Of a stretch of 64,000 bases of DNA, positions 34,301 to 42,749 are shown in pieces (position 1 is the first letter of the stretch; the number at the start of each line of letters is the position of its first letter). The notes beneath the pieces are model-generated. The model saw only the letters and a program-made list of their open reading frames with translations, was not told where the DNA came from and searched no databases. Both the position numbers and the translations under genes were made by a program. This DNA is from an uncultured Clostridia bacterium (lineage in GTDB: Bacteria; Bacillota; Clostridia; Christensenellales; UBA3700), in assembly GCA_947246685.1 (NCBI GenBank), contig CAMXSN010000003.1, positions 1 to 64,000 on the forward strand, given 5' to 3'.

Positions 34301-36213
34301 GACGAAACTTTGAGCATAACCCTGCCGTCTCGAGAACTACCGAATCGGGAAAGAAATTCTATCTTCAATCTGCCGCTGTAATTGCTTAAATCGATATTGA
34401 CAGGTATTTCAAATCTGCTATCCGTCATTGCCAAGACATTGTTGACAACGTCGCTTAAATTGAGCTGCGTATCTAAAGTTTTTATATCCACAATAGCTTC
34501 TAAGGAAAAATCCTCTAATAATTTTGACGCGTAATCTTTTACTGCCTGCTCGACGTCGACAGCATAGAGCGACTTATCTCCTATGCCCTCTTCAACCGAA
34601 TTCCTGGTCAGCGCGGAGATTCCGATATTCAAATCTTTTAAGTTTAGCGTAAGTTCTCCGCCGGCAAATTTCAACAATAAAGCTCTATCTATACCGCCTA
34701 AATCTAAGCGCAACAAACTGTCGAATGGCAGAATTAACCTGTCCGTACCCGCAATTTCGGCAAACTTATCGGCAAAAGTTTGATTGAGAATTATATCTGC
34801 ATATTCACCGTTAAATTTTATATATTCTCCCAATCCTGCCGCGGCAAACGTTTGTATCAAAACTCGCAGCCATATATTATTAAATTCGCTGGCGTCAGAC
34901 TGTTTTTTATTTGAAAGATTTATATTCTCTAAATATGGAAACTTGTTTCCTGCCAAATTTAACAAAAAGCCTTTGACAACCTTTCGCAATCGCGCAATAC
35001 GCTCCGGTAAATTAAGAGGATGCGCATACTTAATTTTATCGCCTACGTTGACATACAGCATACTGTCCATATAGAATATTCGAGCCGTTTCTCCGTCTTC
35101 CGAATAGAATTGTATACTTAGCAAATTATTATCGTCGGAGTCTGAACTGATATCAAGTGTCGTAGAAATAGCAACGGAATAACTGCCTTTAAGCGTTAGA
35201 TTATTATTGCCGATAAATTGTTTAGCGAGCAGCGCGTCAAAAAACGCTCCCAAATCCAATCCGTCCGCATCTACGTTGACCTGCAACTGCGCGTTGACGT
35301 TGCCGATACCGAATTCTTGCGCATCCGACAGATCGTCGGGCATCTCGACTTCGATATCTTTATCAGAAATCTGCACTTGCAAATTCACAGGTTTGCCATA
35401 GGCAGGATTTTGAGCGTTGCTGTCGCTCAGCTCAACTGTCAGTTCCGTCATTTTTCCCCGATCGATTACCGCGCGAAGATTCCCTTTGACGCAAGGCAGC
35501 TGCGCTAGAATTTCTCTTAAATACGCGACGTTATCCTTGTTAATCAACTCAAGCATAGCGCTCAAATTGCCGATCATTTTCTCTGTATCGAAATTTATAG
35601 AAAACCGTTCGCTTCCGTCGGTCTGAGAATACTCTATCTCGTCCGTCAGCATCATCTCGCACAACAATTCCATGACGGAATCGAACGAAAGCGACAGCCC
35701 CGCGCTCTCCAATGCATTCTCTATAGCGCTTCGGACTGCAGACGGCAATTTATCTATTCCGATCAACGATTCATCTGCGTTTATCGCCGACAAGTCAAGC
35801 AGTTTTCCATCGAAAGACCTTAGGTAAATATTCGTACCGTCGATATACAGCCCCGCTTCATACTCTCCGTCAGTCTTGGTCAAATTCAGCGCCGCCTTTA
35901 AGACTCGCTCGGAGTAATTACCGTTAAGCAGTAAATCGCAGTAAGCACCCGCCGCAAAAACTCTGCCTGAAGCCGCCACTGACAGACGTGAATTCTCGCA
36001 GATATCGCATATATATTTCAATGCCGAATAAAAACTTTTTGCCTGAGGCGGAAGCGTCGGCTGAACAGGTTCGTCGCCGCTGACGTTACCGTCGCCGACA
36101 GGAGCGTCGGTTTCCCCGTCAGACGATTTCTCGCAGGCTATAAATAAAATGGAAAAACATATTGAAGTAATTAAAATCGCCGCAATTAAAATCACTGTTT
36201 TTTTCTTTAGCAT
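31342..36213 (-). CDS. Giant surface lipoprotein, unknown function
   Basis: 1623 residues. Signal with lipobox LFIAC (C27), then an acidic linker with Pro. Residues about 60-1050 are made of repeated alpha/beta units with motifs such as VDIKTLDTQLNLSDVVNNVL, YVNVGDKIKY and LYVDGENAYFDLTGIGLSKF, reminiscent of LolA/LppX-like folds that bind lipids, though I cannot name the family. Residues about 1130-1610 are Ig-like beta modules. AGGAGGAGATA precedes the ATG. Translationally coupled to the next surface lipoprotein, so the two probably act together. Three 10-base-spaced CGACA repeats lie upstream. Confidence 0.8.
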   Translation of the reverse strand: MLKKKTVILIAAILITSICFSILFIACEKSSDGETDAPVGDGNVSGDEPVQPTLPPQAKSFYSALKYICDICENSRLSVAASGRVFAAGAYCDLLLNGNYSERVLKAALNLTKTDGEYEAGLYIDGTNIYLRSFDGKLLDLSAINADESLIGIDKLPSAVRSAIENALESAGLSLSFDSVMELLCEMMLTDEIEYSQTDGSERFSINFDTEKMIGNLSAMLELINKDNVAYLREILAQLPCVKGNLRAVIDRGKMTELTVELSDSNAQNPAYGKPVNLQVQISDKDIEVEMPDDLSDAQEFGIGNVNAQLQVNVDADGLDLGAFFDALLAKQFIGNNNLTLKGSYSVAISTTLDISSDSDDNNLLSIQFYSEDGETARIFYMDSMLYVNVGDKIKYAHPLNLPERIARLRKVVKGFLLNLAGNKFPYLENINLSNKKQSDASEFNNIWLRVLIQTFAAAGLGEYIKFNGEYADIILNQTFADKFAEIAGTDRLILPFDSLLRLDLGGIDRALLLKFAGGELTLNLKDLNIGISALTRNSVEEGIGDKSLYAVDVEQAVKDYASKLLEDFSLEAIVDIKTLDTQLNLSDVVNNVLAMTDSRFEIPVNIDLSNYSGRLKIEFLSRFGSSRDGRVMLKVSSVDGSMSVGLYVDGENAYFDLTGIGLSKFAITNFDLSSKIKDIIGMTVATEGSDINGSKSTFFSGEDLRLKNFFDIALSLLLGGRFNDLGLDYSTNTRIDSSGKMICDIDLGIGVIKINLSAGKASDNEDFISLDSGEYCVYDALNSNTLAESMLRSQNLDFTLDFYNNNCDTLRPEKTRLILRRSLATSAGRTELLPNGDEAPYGAVVFALFDGWTGATADAYFWGYIDLDGKVLQISAAERMFKNLTTVLDISLASLSDQLKKVVKFKIDNFDAKAALSRALSAIMGEQDYDGYIPIPDGALPRQMCSDRKINRDIISAADVILSSTGDVDVRIRFDAAVIIKRLNSYLTDLFADLDISRLFGREEGAIVVSIPYDNVNKDVFFDNLYSQAIKPALEHYACDYVGLLNSVNIKDIIREVVSRFLPLSYVEELSAGVSITDGIISGISLSGNGADGRGYYANLFGKRANSAISWEGQESELYYNPSLGISIRDSFSKRARQISASGKESYQTIVWAINGNAIADWSELDAYPDGDYEVTGYAFDSALSVRLRIRSTQVAGIKDFSLKAARKLPDYVTFVFADGSEETICGVTIFCQSRVNSTTPNASVVLGGKKYAFNVYFEEERITLQTLTVNAYNYRYVFDSMKEDGVVKALINEKIYRYLPVDFNGALEIFQEMTREQLQKGASYNLDVFVGGDGCGIERQRATLTVEFVPFAIYGIEIYGNPYIETDMWEYAAGRSFPDEVVAVGFDGEREIRYTARADWHTDKLAPDIKGGNYVVSLTLNKGYFNEWYIPSIATRFVSGEIVSPVREELILDGIYFYYGGVAMDRIIPKSFDFYTADGCIIRGVPARLDTGAIDFSNIKGGEYFCNLSVFLIVDGESKTVYSASIKVIVPSVKMTLCIDSVTVDYDEYVRLNGHVFADRMDIMLGDYRTEAKLTWFTDDVKFDEDGAYTAYVIIAECTDYEQICPIAVNIVNSPCGRFAL

Positions 36214-36335
36214 TATCTCCTCCTCAGCATAATCAACCGTTCAAGCAACTTCTTATCATTCTCAAAAAGATTGTAATTGGGCTAATTAATTTTAATATTA
36301 TATTGTAAAGTAAAGATTAAAATTGTTGACTTTAT

Positions 36336-36360
36336 CGACATTTTACGACAATTTGCGACA
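36336..36360. promoter_or_regulatory. Three CGACA repeats at 10-base period
   Basis: CGACA at 36336-36340, 36346-36350 and 36356-36360 (TGTCG on the transcribed-gene strand), upstream of the TATAAT that precedes the giant lipoprotein gene. One-turn spacing suggests a site for a regulator binding in tandem on one DNA face. Confidence 0.5.
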
Positions 36361-36513
36361 GTGCGGAAATTTCGTCCTATATATCGATTTTAAGCGGCTC
36401 GCGGCGACAGAATGCCGATGCAATTCACCTTGCAAAAGCATTGTTTCGTCAAACTTATCTTCTTTCCTTTGTCTCACGCACGTAAATAGTATTGATAATT
36501 AATTTATAAATAT
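36361..36513. other. Intergenic, nothing recognised
   Basis: Sequence between the surface lipoprotein promoter region and the glp operon terminator. No frame, RNA fold or repeat is evident. Confidence 0.4.
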
Positions 36514-36542
36514 AAAAAAACGGAGAGATTTCTCTCTCTCCG
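36514..36542 (-). terminator. Terminator of the glp operon
   Basis: Minus strand CGGAGAGA, loop GAAATC, TCTCTCCG, then TTTTTTT. Confidence 0.85.
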
Positions 36543-36563
36543 CTTAATTCAAAATGGATAATT

Positions 36564-38411
36564 CTATTTGTATTTTGCTCTTGCAACACTCTCTTCCCAC
36601 CCCAGAAGAAGTCGGTATCTTTTCTCGCTGTCCATAGACGGCGAGAATACAGCGCCTTCCGACACTTCGCCTTTCAACTCGTCTATATCGCGCCATACGC
36701 CTGCGGTCAAACCTGCAAGATAGCATACTCCCAACGCCGTCGTCTCAATCACGCGGGGCCGCACGACTTCCGCTTGCAGCAAATCCGCCTGAAATTGCAT
36801 CAACACGTTGGACACGCTTGCGCCGCCGTCAACCGCCATACGCGTTATCTTGTAACCTATATCGCTCTCCATGGCGTGCGTAACGTCGAATACCTGATAT
36901 GCAATGGATTCCAATGCCGCTCTGACAAAATGCTCCTTCTTGGTACCTCTTGTCAATCCCGAAATAGTTCCTCTCGCGTGCGCGTCCCAGTGCGGCGCGC
37001 CCAACCCTACGAACGCAGGTACGACGTATACTCCGTTGGTGTCCTCGACGCTCTCGGATAAAATATCGGCTTCTCGCGCGGAAGAGATAAGCTTGAGCTC
37101 ATCTCTCAGCCATTGCAATACCGCTCCGCCTACGAATACGCTGCCCTCTAGCACGTACTGCGGACGGTCGTCCTGCATGCTCGCCGCCAAAGTAGTGATC
37201 AATCCTCTCTTGGAATTGACGAATTTATCTCCTGTATTCATTAAGGTAAAACAGCCGGTGCCGTAAGTGTTCTTGACGCATCCTTTTTCGACGCACAAAT
37301 GCCCGAACAACGCCGACTGCTGATCGCCCGCTACGCCGCAAATAGGTATTTCTCTGCCGACTATAGCCGAATCGCATTTTCCGAAATGATATCCCGACGG
37401 CAATACCTGAGGCAGCATTTTCTCTGGAATATCGAAAAGCCGCAGCAGTTCCCCATCCCAACTCAACGTCTTAATATTATACATCATCGTTCTCGACGCG
37501 TTGGTATAATCTGTAGCGTGTATAGTTCCGCCCGACAACTTCCACATAAGATAGGTGTCCACGGTGCCGAAAAGTAAATCGCCGCGCTCGGCTTTTTCTC
37601 TTGCTCCGTCCACGTTGTCCAATATCCATTTGAGCTTAGTGGCGGAAAAATAAGCGTCGAGCGTAAGTCCCGTCTTGTCGTAGATTATCTCGTCGCAGCC
37701 CTTAGATTTGAGCTCGTCGCAATAATCGGCCGTGCGCCTGCATTGCCATACGATGGCGTTGTAGACGGGTTTTCCCGTAATCTTATCCCATACCAACGTC
37801 GTTTCCCGCTGATTGGTGATACCTATTGCCGCGATACTGCTCAAAGTTATTTTGCTCTTTGCGACCGCTTCCTTAAAGACTTCTAACTGCGTATTCCATA
37901 TATCTTCGGGATCGTGCTCGACCCAACCTGCCTTAGGATATATCTGCCTAAATTCCTTTTGCGCAGATCCTACTATCGAACCTTTTTTGTCAAACACGAT
38001 AGCCCTTGACGACGTCGTTCCCTGATCCAACGAAACTATGTATTGCGGAGTCTTCTTTTCGGGGACGTCTTTAGTGGCGATAAAATCCACTCCCAAGCCT
38101 AAGATATCCTTGACTATTACTTGATTTTTGACCACCGGCGCTTGCACCGAAAGTCCGTCTAGAAGTTTGAGCGCGTCGAACATTCTGTCTTTAGGAATAG
38201 CGTCGCTTGTTTTGACGCTTACCATGCGTATAGTTCCGCCCTTGACTTCCGCTATAGAGGTGACCATTCTTTTAGGGCAGACCACTTCGTCTTTTGCATA
38301 CTTTGCACCGCGCGGACAGGTATTGCCCGTGACCTTGATATTATTGACGTCGCTGTCGTCCACCTCGAGACGGCATCCCATAGGACAGCAAATACAAATC
38401 ATTTCCCTCAT
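36564..38411 (-). CDS. glpK: DUF1667-glycerol kinase fusion
   Basis: 615 residues. The first 118 are a DUF1667 domain with cysteine clusters [18 protein letters not shown] and VVCPKRM. The rest (from about 123, [17 protein letters not shown]) is a complete FGGY-type glycerol kinase with [24 protein letters not shown] and a C-terminal [17 protein letters not shown]. It phosphorylates glycerol to sn-glycerol 3-phosphate, the substrate of the dehydrogenase genes upstream. DUF1667 is normally a separate protein encoded with anaerobic glycerol-3-phosphate dehydrogenase genes. I use ATG 38411 with AAAGGAG upstream, four bases after the preceding stop. No stop or frame break separates the domains. 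Confidence 0.92.
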   Translation of the reverse strand: MREMICICCPMGCRLEVDDSDVNNIKVTGNTCPRGAKYAKDEVVCPKRMVTSIAEVKGGTIRMVSVKTSDAIPKDRMFDALKLLDGLSVQAPVVKNQVIVKDILGLGVDFIATKDVPEKKTPQYIVSLDQGTTSSRAIVFDKKGSIVGSAQKEFRQIYPKAGWVEHDPEDIWNTQLEVFKEAVAKSKITLSSIAAIGITNQRETTLVWDKITGKPVYNAIVWQCRRTADYCDELKSKGCDEIIYDKTGLTLDAYFSATKLKWILDNVDGAREKAERGDLLFGTVDTYLMWKLSGGTIHATDYTNASRTMMYNIKTLSWDGELLRLFDIPEKMLPQVLPSGYHFGKCDSAIVGREIPICGVAGDQQSALFGHLCVEKGCVKNTYGTGCFTLMNTGDKFVNSKRGLITTLAASMQDDRPQYVLEGSVFVGGAVLQWLRDELKLISSAREADILSESVEDTNGVYVVPAFVGLGAPHWDAHARGTISGLTRGTKKEHFVRAALESIAYQVFDVTHAMESDIGYKITRMAVDGGASVSNVLMQFQADLLQAEVVRPRVIETTALGVCYLAGLTAGVWRDIDELKGEVSEGAVFSPSMDSEKRYRLLLGWEESVARAKYK

Positions 38412-38415
38412 ATGA

Positions 38416-39675
38416 TCATTCTCCTTTGAGCGTGACTTCAAGTCGTTTGCCTTTACGTATTTCATCTATTTGAGCTTTATTGAGCGTGACCGTCTCCATT
38501 TCTCCGGGAGTAACTATTTGTTTTTTCTTGGAGAAAATCTCTTTTCCGTCTATTAAACCGACTAATCTCACGTTCTTAAATACGTTGCTTACTCGCATTT
38601 TGAGCTGAATCTGTTCGCTTTGCGTATTTTTTGAAACGTATTGCGGAACGACGTATCTCACTCCCTCGCAACCTACGGCTTCGACGTAGTCTCTGTCCGC
38701 GCGGTTTTCCTTTATGTATCGAGCGGCGCTTCTACCCGCTTCTTCGCTCTCCTTGCTGACGAAGTCGACAAGGTCGTGCACGTGCAGCACGTTGCCGCAT
38801 TCGAATATGCCGTCGACGGAAGTCATCATATTTTCATCGACCGTTGCTCCGCCCGTAATCGGAGAGAGTTTTACCGTCGCGGATTTGGCAAGTTCGTTTT
38901 CCGGCAGAAGTCCTATGCTGAGCAATATCGTATCGCAGGTTATTTCTTGCGCGGTAGACATAATGGGCTGCAATTTATCGTCGACGGCGGCTATTACCAC
39001 TCCCGACACTCTGCCCTCTCCTCTAATATCCACGACCGTATGCGAGAAAAGCAGAGGAATATCAAAATCTTTGATACATTGAACGATGTTTCTATTCAAT
39101 CCCGAAGAATACGGCATAAGTTCTACGACGGCTTTGACTTTGGCGCCCTCGAAAGTCATACGCCTTGCCATGATGAGACCTATGTCTCCGCTGCCTAGTA
39201 TGACGATTTCTTTGCCCGGCATATATCCGTCGATATTGATTAACTTTTGAGCCGTGCCAGCAGAGAATATTCCCGCGCATCTGCTGCCTGCTACGTTGAT
39301 GCCTCCCCTGGGACGTTCTCTGCATCCGCAAGCGAGTATTACCGCCTTAGCTCTGTATTTGACAAGTCCGTCCGTCTCGTTGACGGCGGTGACGACTTTG
39401 TCCGCGTTGACGCCGAGAACGGTTGTCTCCAACTTGTATTCTATCTTTCTCTCTTCTACCTGTTCGACGTATCTGGCTGCGTATTCCGGTCCGGTTAGTT
39501 CTTCCTTAAACGTATGAAGTCCGAAACCGTTGTGTATACATTGATTGAGAATACCCCCGAGCACGCTTTCCCTCTCAAGAATGACAATATCTCTTTCTCC
39601 GCTGTCATACGCGCTCTTTGCCGCGGCTAGTCCTGCGGGACCTCCTCCGATAATAACTAAATTCTTGTCAATCAT
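38416..39675 (-). CDS. FAD/NAD-dependent oxidoreductase of the glycerol-3-phosphate dehydrogenase complex
   Basis: 419 residues, two-dinucleotide-binding fold: [21 protein letters not shown] at the N-terminus, a second Rossmann GxGxxG in [18 protein letters not shown], and the closing [20 protein letters not shown]. It matches the small flavoprotein encoded with GlpA-type dehydrogenase and DUF1667 in anaerobic Firmicutes and Thermotoga. It probably passes electrons from glycerol 3-phosphate oxidation to an acceptor. Nineteen bases follow the GlpA-like stop and four bases precede the fusion gene, so all three form one operon. Confidence 0.88.
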   Translation of the reverse strand: MIDKNLVIIGGGPAGLAAAKSAYDSGERDIVILERESVLGGILNQCIHNGFGLHTFKEELTGPEYAARYVEQVEERKIEYKLETTVLGVNADKVVTAVNETDGLVKYRAKAVILACGCRERPRGGINVAGSRCAGIFSAGTAQKLINIDGYMPGKEIVILGSGDIGLIMARRMTFEGAKVKAVVELMPYSSGLNRNIVQCIKDFDIPLLFSHTVVDIRGEGRVSGVVIAAVDDKLQPIMSTAQEITCDTILLSIGLLPENELAKSATVKLSPITGGATVDENMMTSVDGIFECGNVLHVHDLVDFVSKESEEAGRSAARYIKENRADRDYVEAVGCEGVRYVVPQYVSKNTQSEQIQLKMRVSNVFKNVRLVGLIDGKEIFSKKKQIVTPGEMETVTLNKAQIDEIRKGKRLEVTLKGE

Positions 39676-39694
39676 AAAATATTCCCCCCACGCT

Positions 39695-41122
39695 TTACTT
39701 CTTAGCTTTGCCTATGACGATATTGCCTTTCTCATGCTTGACTACCGTCTCGAAATCAACGCCGAGTTCTCTTGCCAAAATTTCCATTACTTTTTCCAGG
39801 CAGAAACCGCTCTGACATCTGCCCATACCGGCTCTGGTGCGGCGCTTGACGCCGTCTACGTCTCTCGCTCCCACGGGTCTGTTGATCGAATCTACTATTT
39901 CTCCTTCGGTAACCACTTCGCAGCGGCAGATCACTTTGCCGTAAAGATGATTTTGTTCAATAAGTTTGGCTCTGTCGCTGTCCGCCATTATCGCAAAATG
40001 CGGTATTCCCTTTCTCACGGGATTGAAATCGCGCTTGCGCTCCAAATTCAGCTTGCCAGCTATGTCTTCCGCCACGTGCACGGCTATCGCAGGCGCGGAC
40101 GTAAGTCCCGGAGATTCTATACCTGCAACGTTGTAGAATCCCTTCTTGTCGCTTTCTCCGATAATAAAGTCTCCGTCTACGCTGTGCGCTCTTATTCCGC
40201 TAAACTGAGTTATCACAAAGCGTTTATTGAGCGACGGCACGCTCTTAAGAGATTTCTCATAGACCTCGCTGAGTCCTTCGTAAGTCGTATATAGATTGTC
40301 TTTGTCGTCGACGTCGTTCGCCGTAGGTCCCGTGATGATATTGCCGTGCGTCGTGGGAGAAACCAATATGCCTTTGCCCATCTTGCTCGGCATTTGGAAT
40401 ATCGTACGCGTTGCCAAATATCCGCAAGACTTATCATAGAGCATATACTCGCCTTTTCTCGGCACTATGTTTATCTTTTTGTCGCATACTCTATTATTGA
40501 TATCGTCCGCGTATACGCCTGCGCAATTGACTACCATATCGGCGGAGTATTTTTCTCCGCTTTGACATTCTACCGTCCATCTGCCGTCGGATTCGCAGAT
40601 CGATACGACCCTTTTCCCGAAGTTGAATTCGCATCCGTTGACCGCGGCGTTTTCGGCGTAAGCAATCGCCATCTCGTATGGACTTACGATTCCCGAAGTC
40701 TTAGCGTATAAAGCTCCGACAACTTCTTTGCTCACGTAAGGTTCCATTTCAAAAACCTCTTCTTTGGTAAGCACTTTCAATCCTTCAACTCCGTTGTCAA
40801 GACCTCTGTTGTAAAGTTCTCCCAATCTGGGAAAATCTTCTTTGTCAAAGCAAAGCACCAACGCGCCGTTTCTTACAAACGGAAAATCCAACTCTTTTGC
40901 AAGGTCGTCAAACATAGCGTTGCCCAAAATATTGAATTTTGCCTTCAACGTATCCGGCTTGGCGTCGAATCCTGCGTGCACAATTCCCGAATTTGCCTTG
41001 GTAGTGCCGCAGCTGACGTCGTTAAACTTTTCCAGCACGGTAATACGGGCGTTGTAGCGCGAGAGTTCTCTTGCCACACTGCATCCGACTATACCGCCGC
41101 CTATCACAATAATATCTTTCAT
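39695..41122 (-). CDS. glpA: Anaerobic glycerol-3-phosphate dehydrogenase, GlpA/GlpO-like
   Basis: 475 residues. IIVIGGGIVGCSVARELSRY binds FAD; GTTKANSGIVHAGFDAKP and IRAHSVDGDFIIGES are typical of the DAO/GlpA group. The C-terminus carries a BFD-like iron-sulfur domain with CRCEVVTEGEI and CQSGFC. It oxidises sn-glycerol 3-phosphate to dihydroxyacetone phosphate. First gene of the three-gene operon. Upstream (about 41142-41172) the minus strand has TATAAT and GTTAACGCTAAC, a short palindrome that could be an operator. Confidence 0.9.
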   Translation of the reverse strand: MKDIIVIGGGIVGCSVARELSRYNARITVLEKFNDVSCGTTKANSGIVHAGFDAKPDTLKAKFNILGNAMFDDLAKELDFPFVRNGALVLCFDKEDFPRLGELYNRGLDNGVEGLKVLTKEEVFEMEPYVSKEVVGALYAKTSGIVSPYEMAIAYAENAAVNGCEFNFGKRVVSICESDGRWTVECQSGEKYSADMVVNCAGVYADDINNRVCDKKINIVPRKGEYMLYDKSCGYLATRTIFQMPSKMGKGILVSPTTHGNIITGPTANDVDDKDNLYTTYEGLSEVYEKSLKSVPSLNKRFVITQFSGIRAHSVDGDFIIGESDKKGFYNVAGIESPGLTSAPAIAVHVAEDIAGKLNLERKRDFNPVRKGIPHFAIMADSDRAKLIEQNHLYGKVICRCEVVTEGEIVDSINRPVGARDVDGVKRRTRAGMGRCQSGFCLEKVMEILARELGVDFETVVKHEKGNIVIGKAKK

Positions 41123-41172
41123 AATACCTCGTTGAAATTAAAAAACGTTAGCGTTAACTATTAGATTATATC

Positions 41173-41438
41173 ATATTACCGTTCGCCTTTTCAATAGCCT
41201 TTTGGATTTTGCGATGCAAATTCTATTTTTATTTTTTACATAATTGCAATAACTTACCTCTCGTATCCGTCAAAGCGCGCGTAGTTGACAAAAATTTATC
41301 AATTTCACTTTGTCTCGCCATAAAGCGGCGCGTTTAAGCGTATTTTTTCATAGCGCATCCGCAAAGAACGCTTTCGTCATAAAAACTCTTTTTACTTTCA
41401 AAATGTCTGCATAACGGCAATTTTAATGAATATCTTAT
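41173..41438. other. Intergenic between divergent operons, no gene seen
   Basis: Separates the leftward glp operon from rightward apgM. Apart from the promoters at each end no structured element is recognised. Confidence 0.45.
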
Positions 41439-41467
41439 TTGACAATGAATATTATATATAATATAAT
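41439..41467 (+). promoter_or_regulatory. Consensus promoter of apgM
   Basis: Perfect TTGACA (41439-41444), 17-base spacer and perfect TATAAT (41462-41467). Confidence 0.8.
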
Positions 41468-41533
41468 TAATCTAGCCGCAGAGTAATTTGCGGGAAGTTT
41501 TTTTGCAAAAAATAATAACAACCACGGTGATAT

Positions 41534-42745
41534 ATGAAATACGTAGTTATTCTAGGCGACGGCATGGCGGATTATCCAAATGAAAAATTAGGCGGCAAAA
41601 CTCCGCTCGAAGTCGCGTGCAAACCCAATATAGACGATCTGTGCGCTCGCGGCGAGATCGGACTCGTCAAGACCGTTCCCGACAATCTCAAGCCTGGCAG
41701 CGACGTGGCGAATCTTTCTATGATGGGCTATGCCCCCGATAAGTACTATTCCGGGCGCTCCCCGTTGGAAGCGCTGTCTATCGGCGTCGATCTTGCCGAT
41801 ACCGACATTGCTATAAGATGCAATCTTGTCACTTTGTCCGAAGAAAAAAATTACTGCGACAAGAGAATGGCAGACTATTCCGCGGGCGAGATTTCTACCC
41901 AAGAAAGCCGCGAATTAATAGAATTTCTCAAAGAAAAACTTGCCGACGAAAAATACGACTTTCACGCCGGAGTAAGCTACCGCCACTGTCTTGTCATACA
42001 TAATGCAAAACTCGGCACGGACTTTACTCCACCGCACGACATTTCCGACAAATATATCGCCGATTATCTGCCGAAAGGACTATACGGCGATATGACGTAT
42101 GATCTTATGGAAAAATCGTACGGACTGCTCAAAGATCATCCTATCAATCTTAAACGAATAGCGGAAGGCAAAAATCCCGCCAACAGCATTTGGCTTTGGG
42201 GCGAAGGCACCAGACCCGCGTTGACTTCCTTCAGCGAAAAGTACGGACTTAAAGGCGCTGTAATCTCCGCCGTCGATTTGATCAAAGGAATTGGCATAGG
42301 CGCGAATATGCAAGTCATAGAAGTGCCGGGAGCAACAGGCACCTATCATACCAATTTCTTAGGCAAAGCACAGCGCGCAGTCCAAGCTCTTAAAGAAGGA
42401 TGCGATTACGTCTATATACACATGGAAGCTCCTGACGAATGCGGTCATCAGGGAGATATTGCCAACAAGATCAAATCAATAGAACTAATCGACAGCGTAG
42501 TGGTAAAATACGTCAAACAACAGCTTGACGAAACGGGCGAAAGATATCGAATTCTCATCGCGCCGGATCACCCTACCCCGCTGGCTTTGAAGACGCATAC
42601 AAGAGACGCCGTGCCGTATATCATATACGACAGCGGCAAAAATATCAAAAGCGGCTTTTCAACTTATAGCGAAGCTAATTGCAAACAAAGCGAAAACTAC
42701 TGCAAAGACGGAGAGTCTTTGATGAATAAATTCTTAAAGGAGTAA
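41534..42745 (+). CDS. apgM: Archaeal-type cofactor-independent phosphoglycerate mutase (ApgM family)
   Basis: 403 residues of the alkaline-phosphatase superfamily. Metal ligand Asp9 lies in ILGDGMADYP, the catalytic Ser in KPGSDVANLSMMGY, and the C-terminal metal sites in EAPDECGHQGD and IAPDHPTP. It interconverts 3- and 2-phosphoglycerate in glycolysis; some bacterial members were proposed to act as homoserine kinases, but no threonine genes are nearby. The ribosome site before ATG 41534 is weak (CACGGTGATAT). The next gene begins five bases after its stop. Confidence 0.88.
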   Translation: MKYVVILGDGMADYPNEKLGGKTPLEVACKPNIDDLCARGEIGLVKTVPDNLKPGSDVANLSMMGYAPDKYYSGRSPLEALSIGVDLADTDIAIRCNLVTLSEEKNYCDKRMADYSAGEISTQESRELIEFLKEKLADEKYDFHAGVSYRHCLVIHNAKLGTDFTPPHDISDKYIADYLPKGLYGDMTYDLMEKSYGLLKDHPINLKRIAEGKNPANSIWLWGEGTRPALTSFSEKYGLKGAVISAVDLIKGIGIGANMQVIEVPGATGTYHTNFLGKAQRAVQALKEGCDYVYIHMEAPDECGHQGDIANKIKSIELIDSVVVKYVKQQLDETGERYRILIAPDHPTPLALKTHTRDAVPYIIYDSGKNIKSGFSTYSEANCKQSENYCKDGESLMNKFLKE

Positions 42746-42749
42746 CGAC

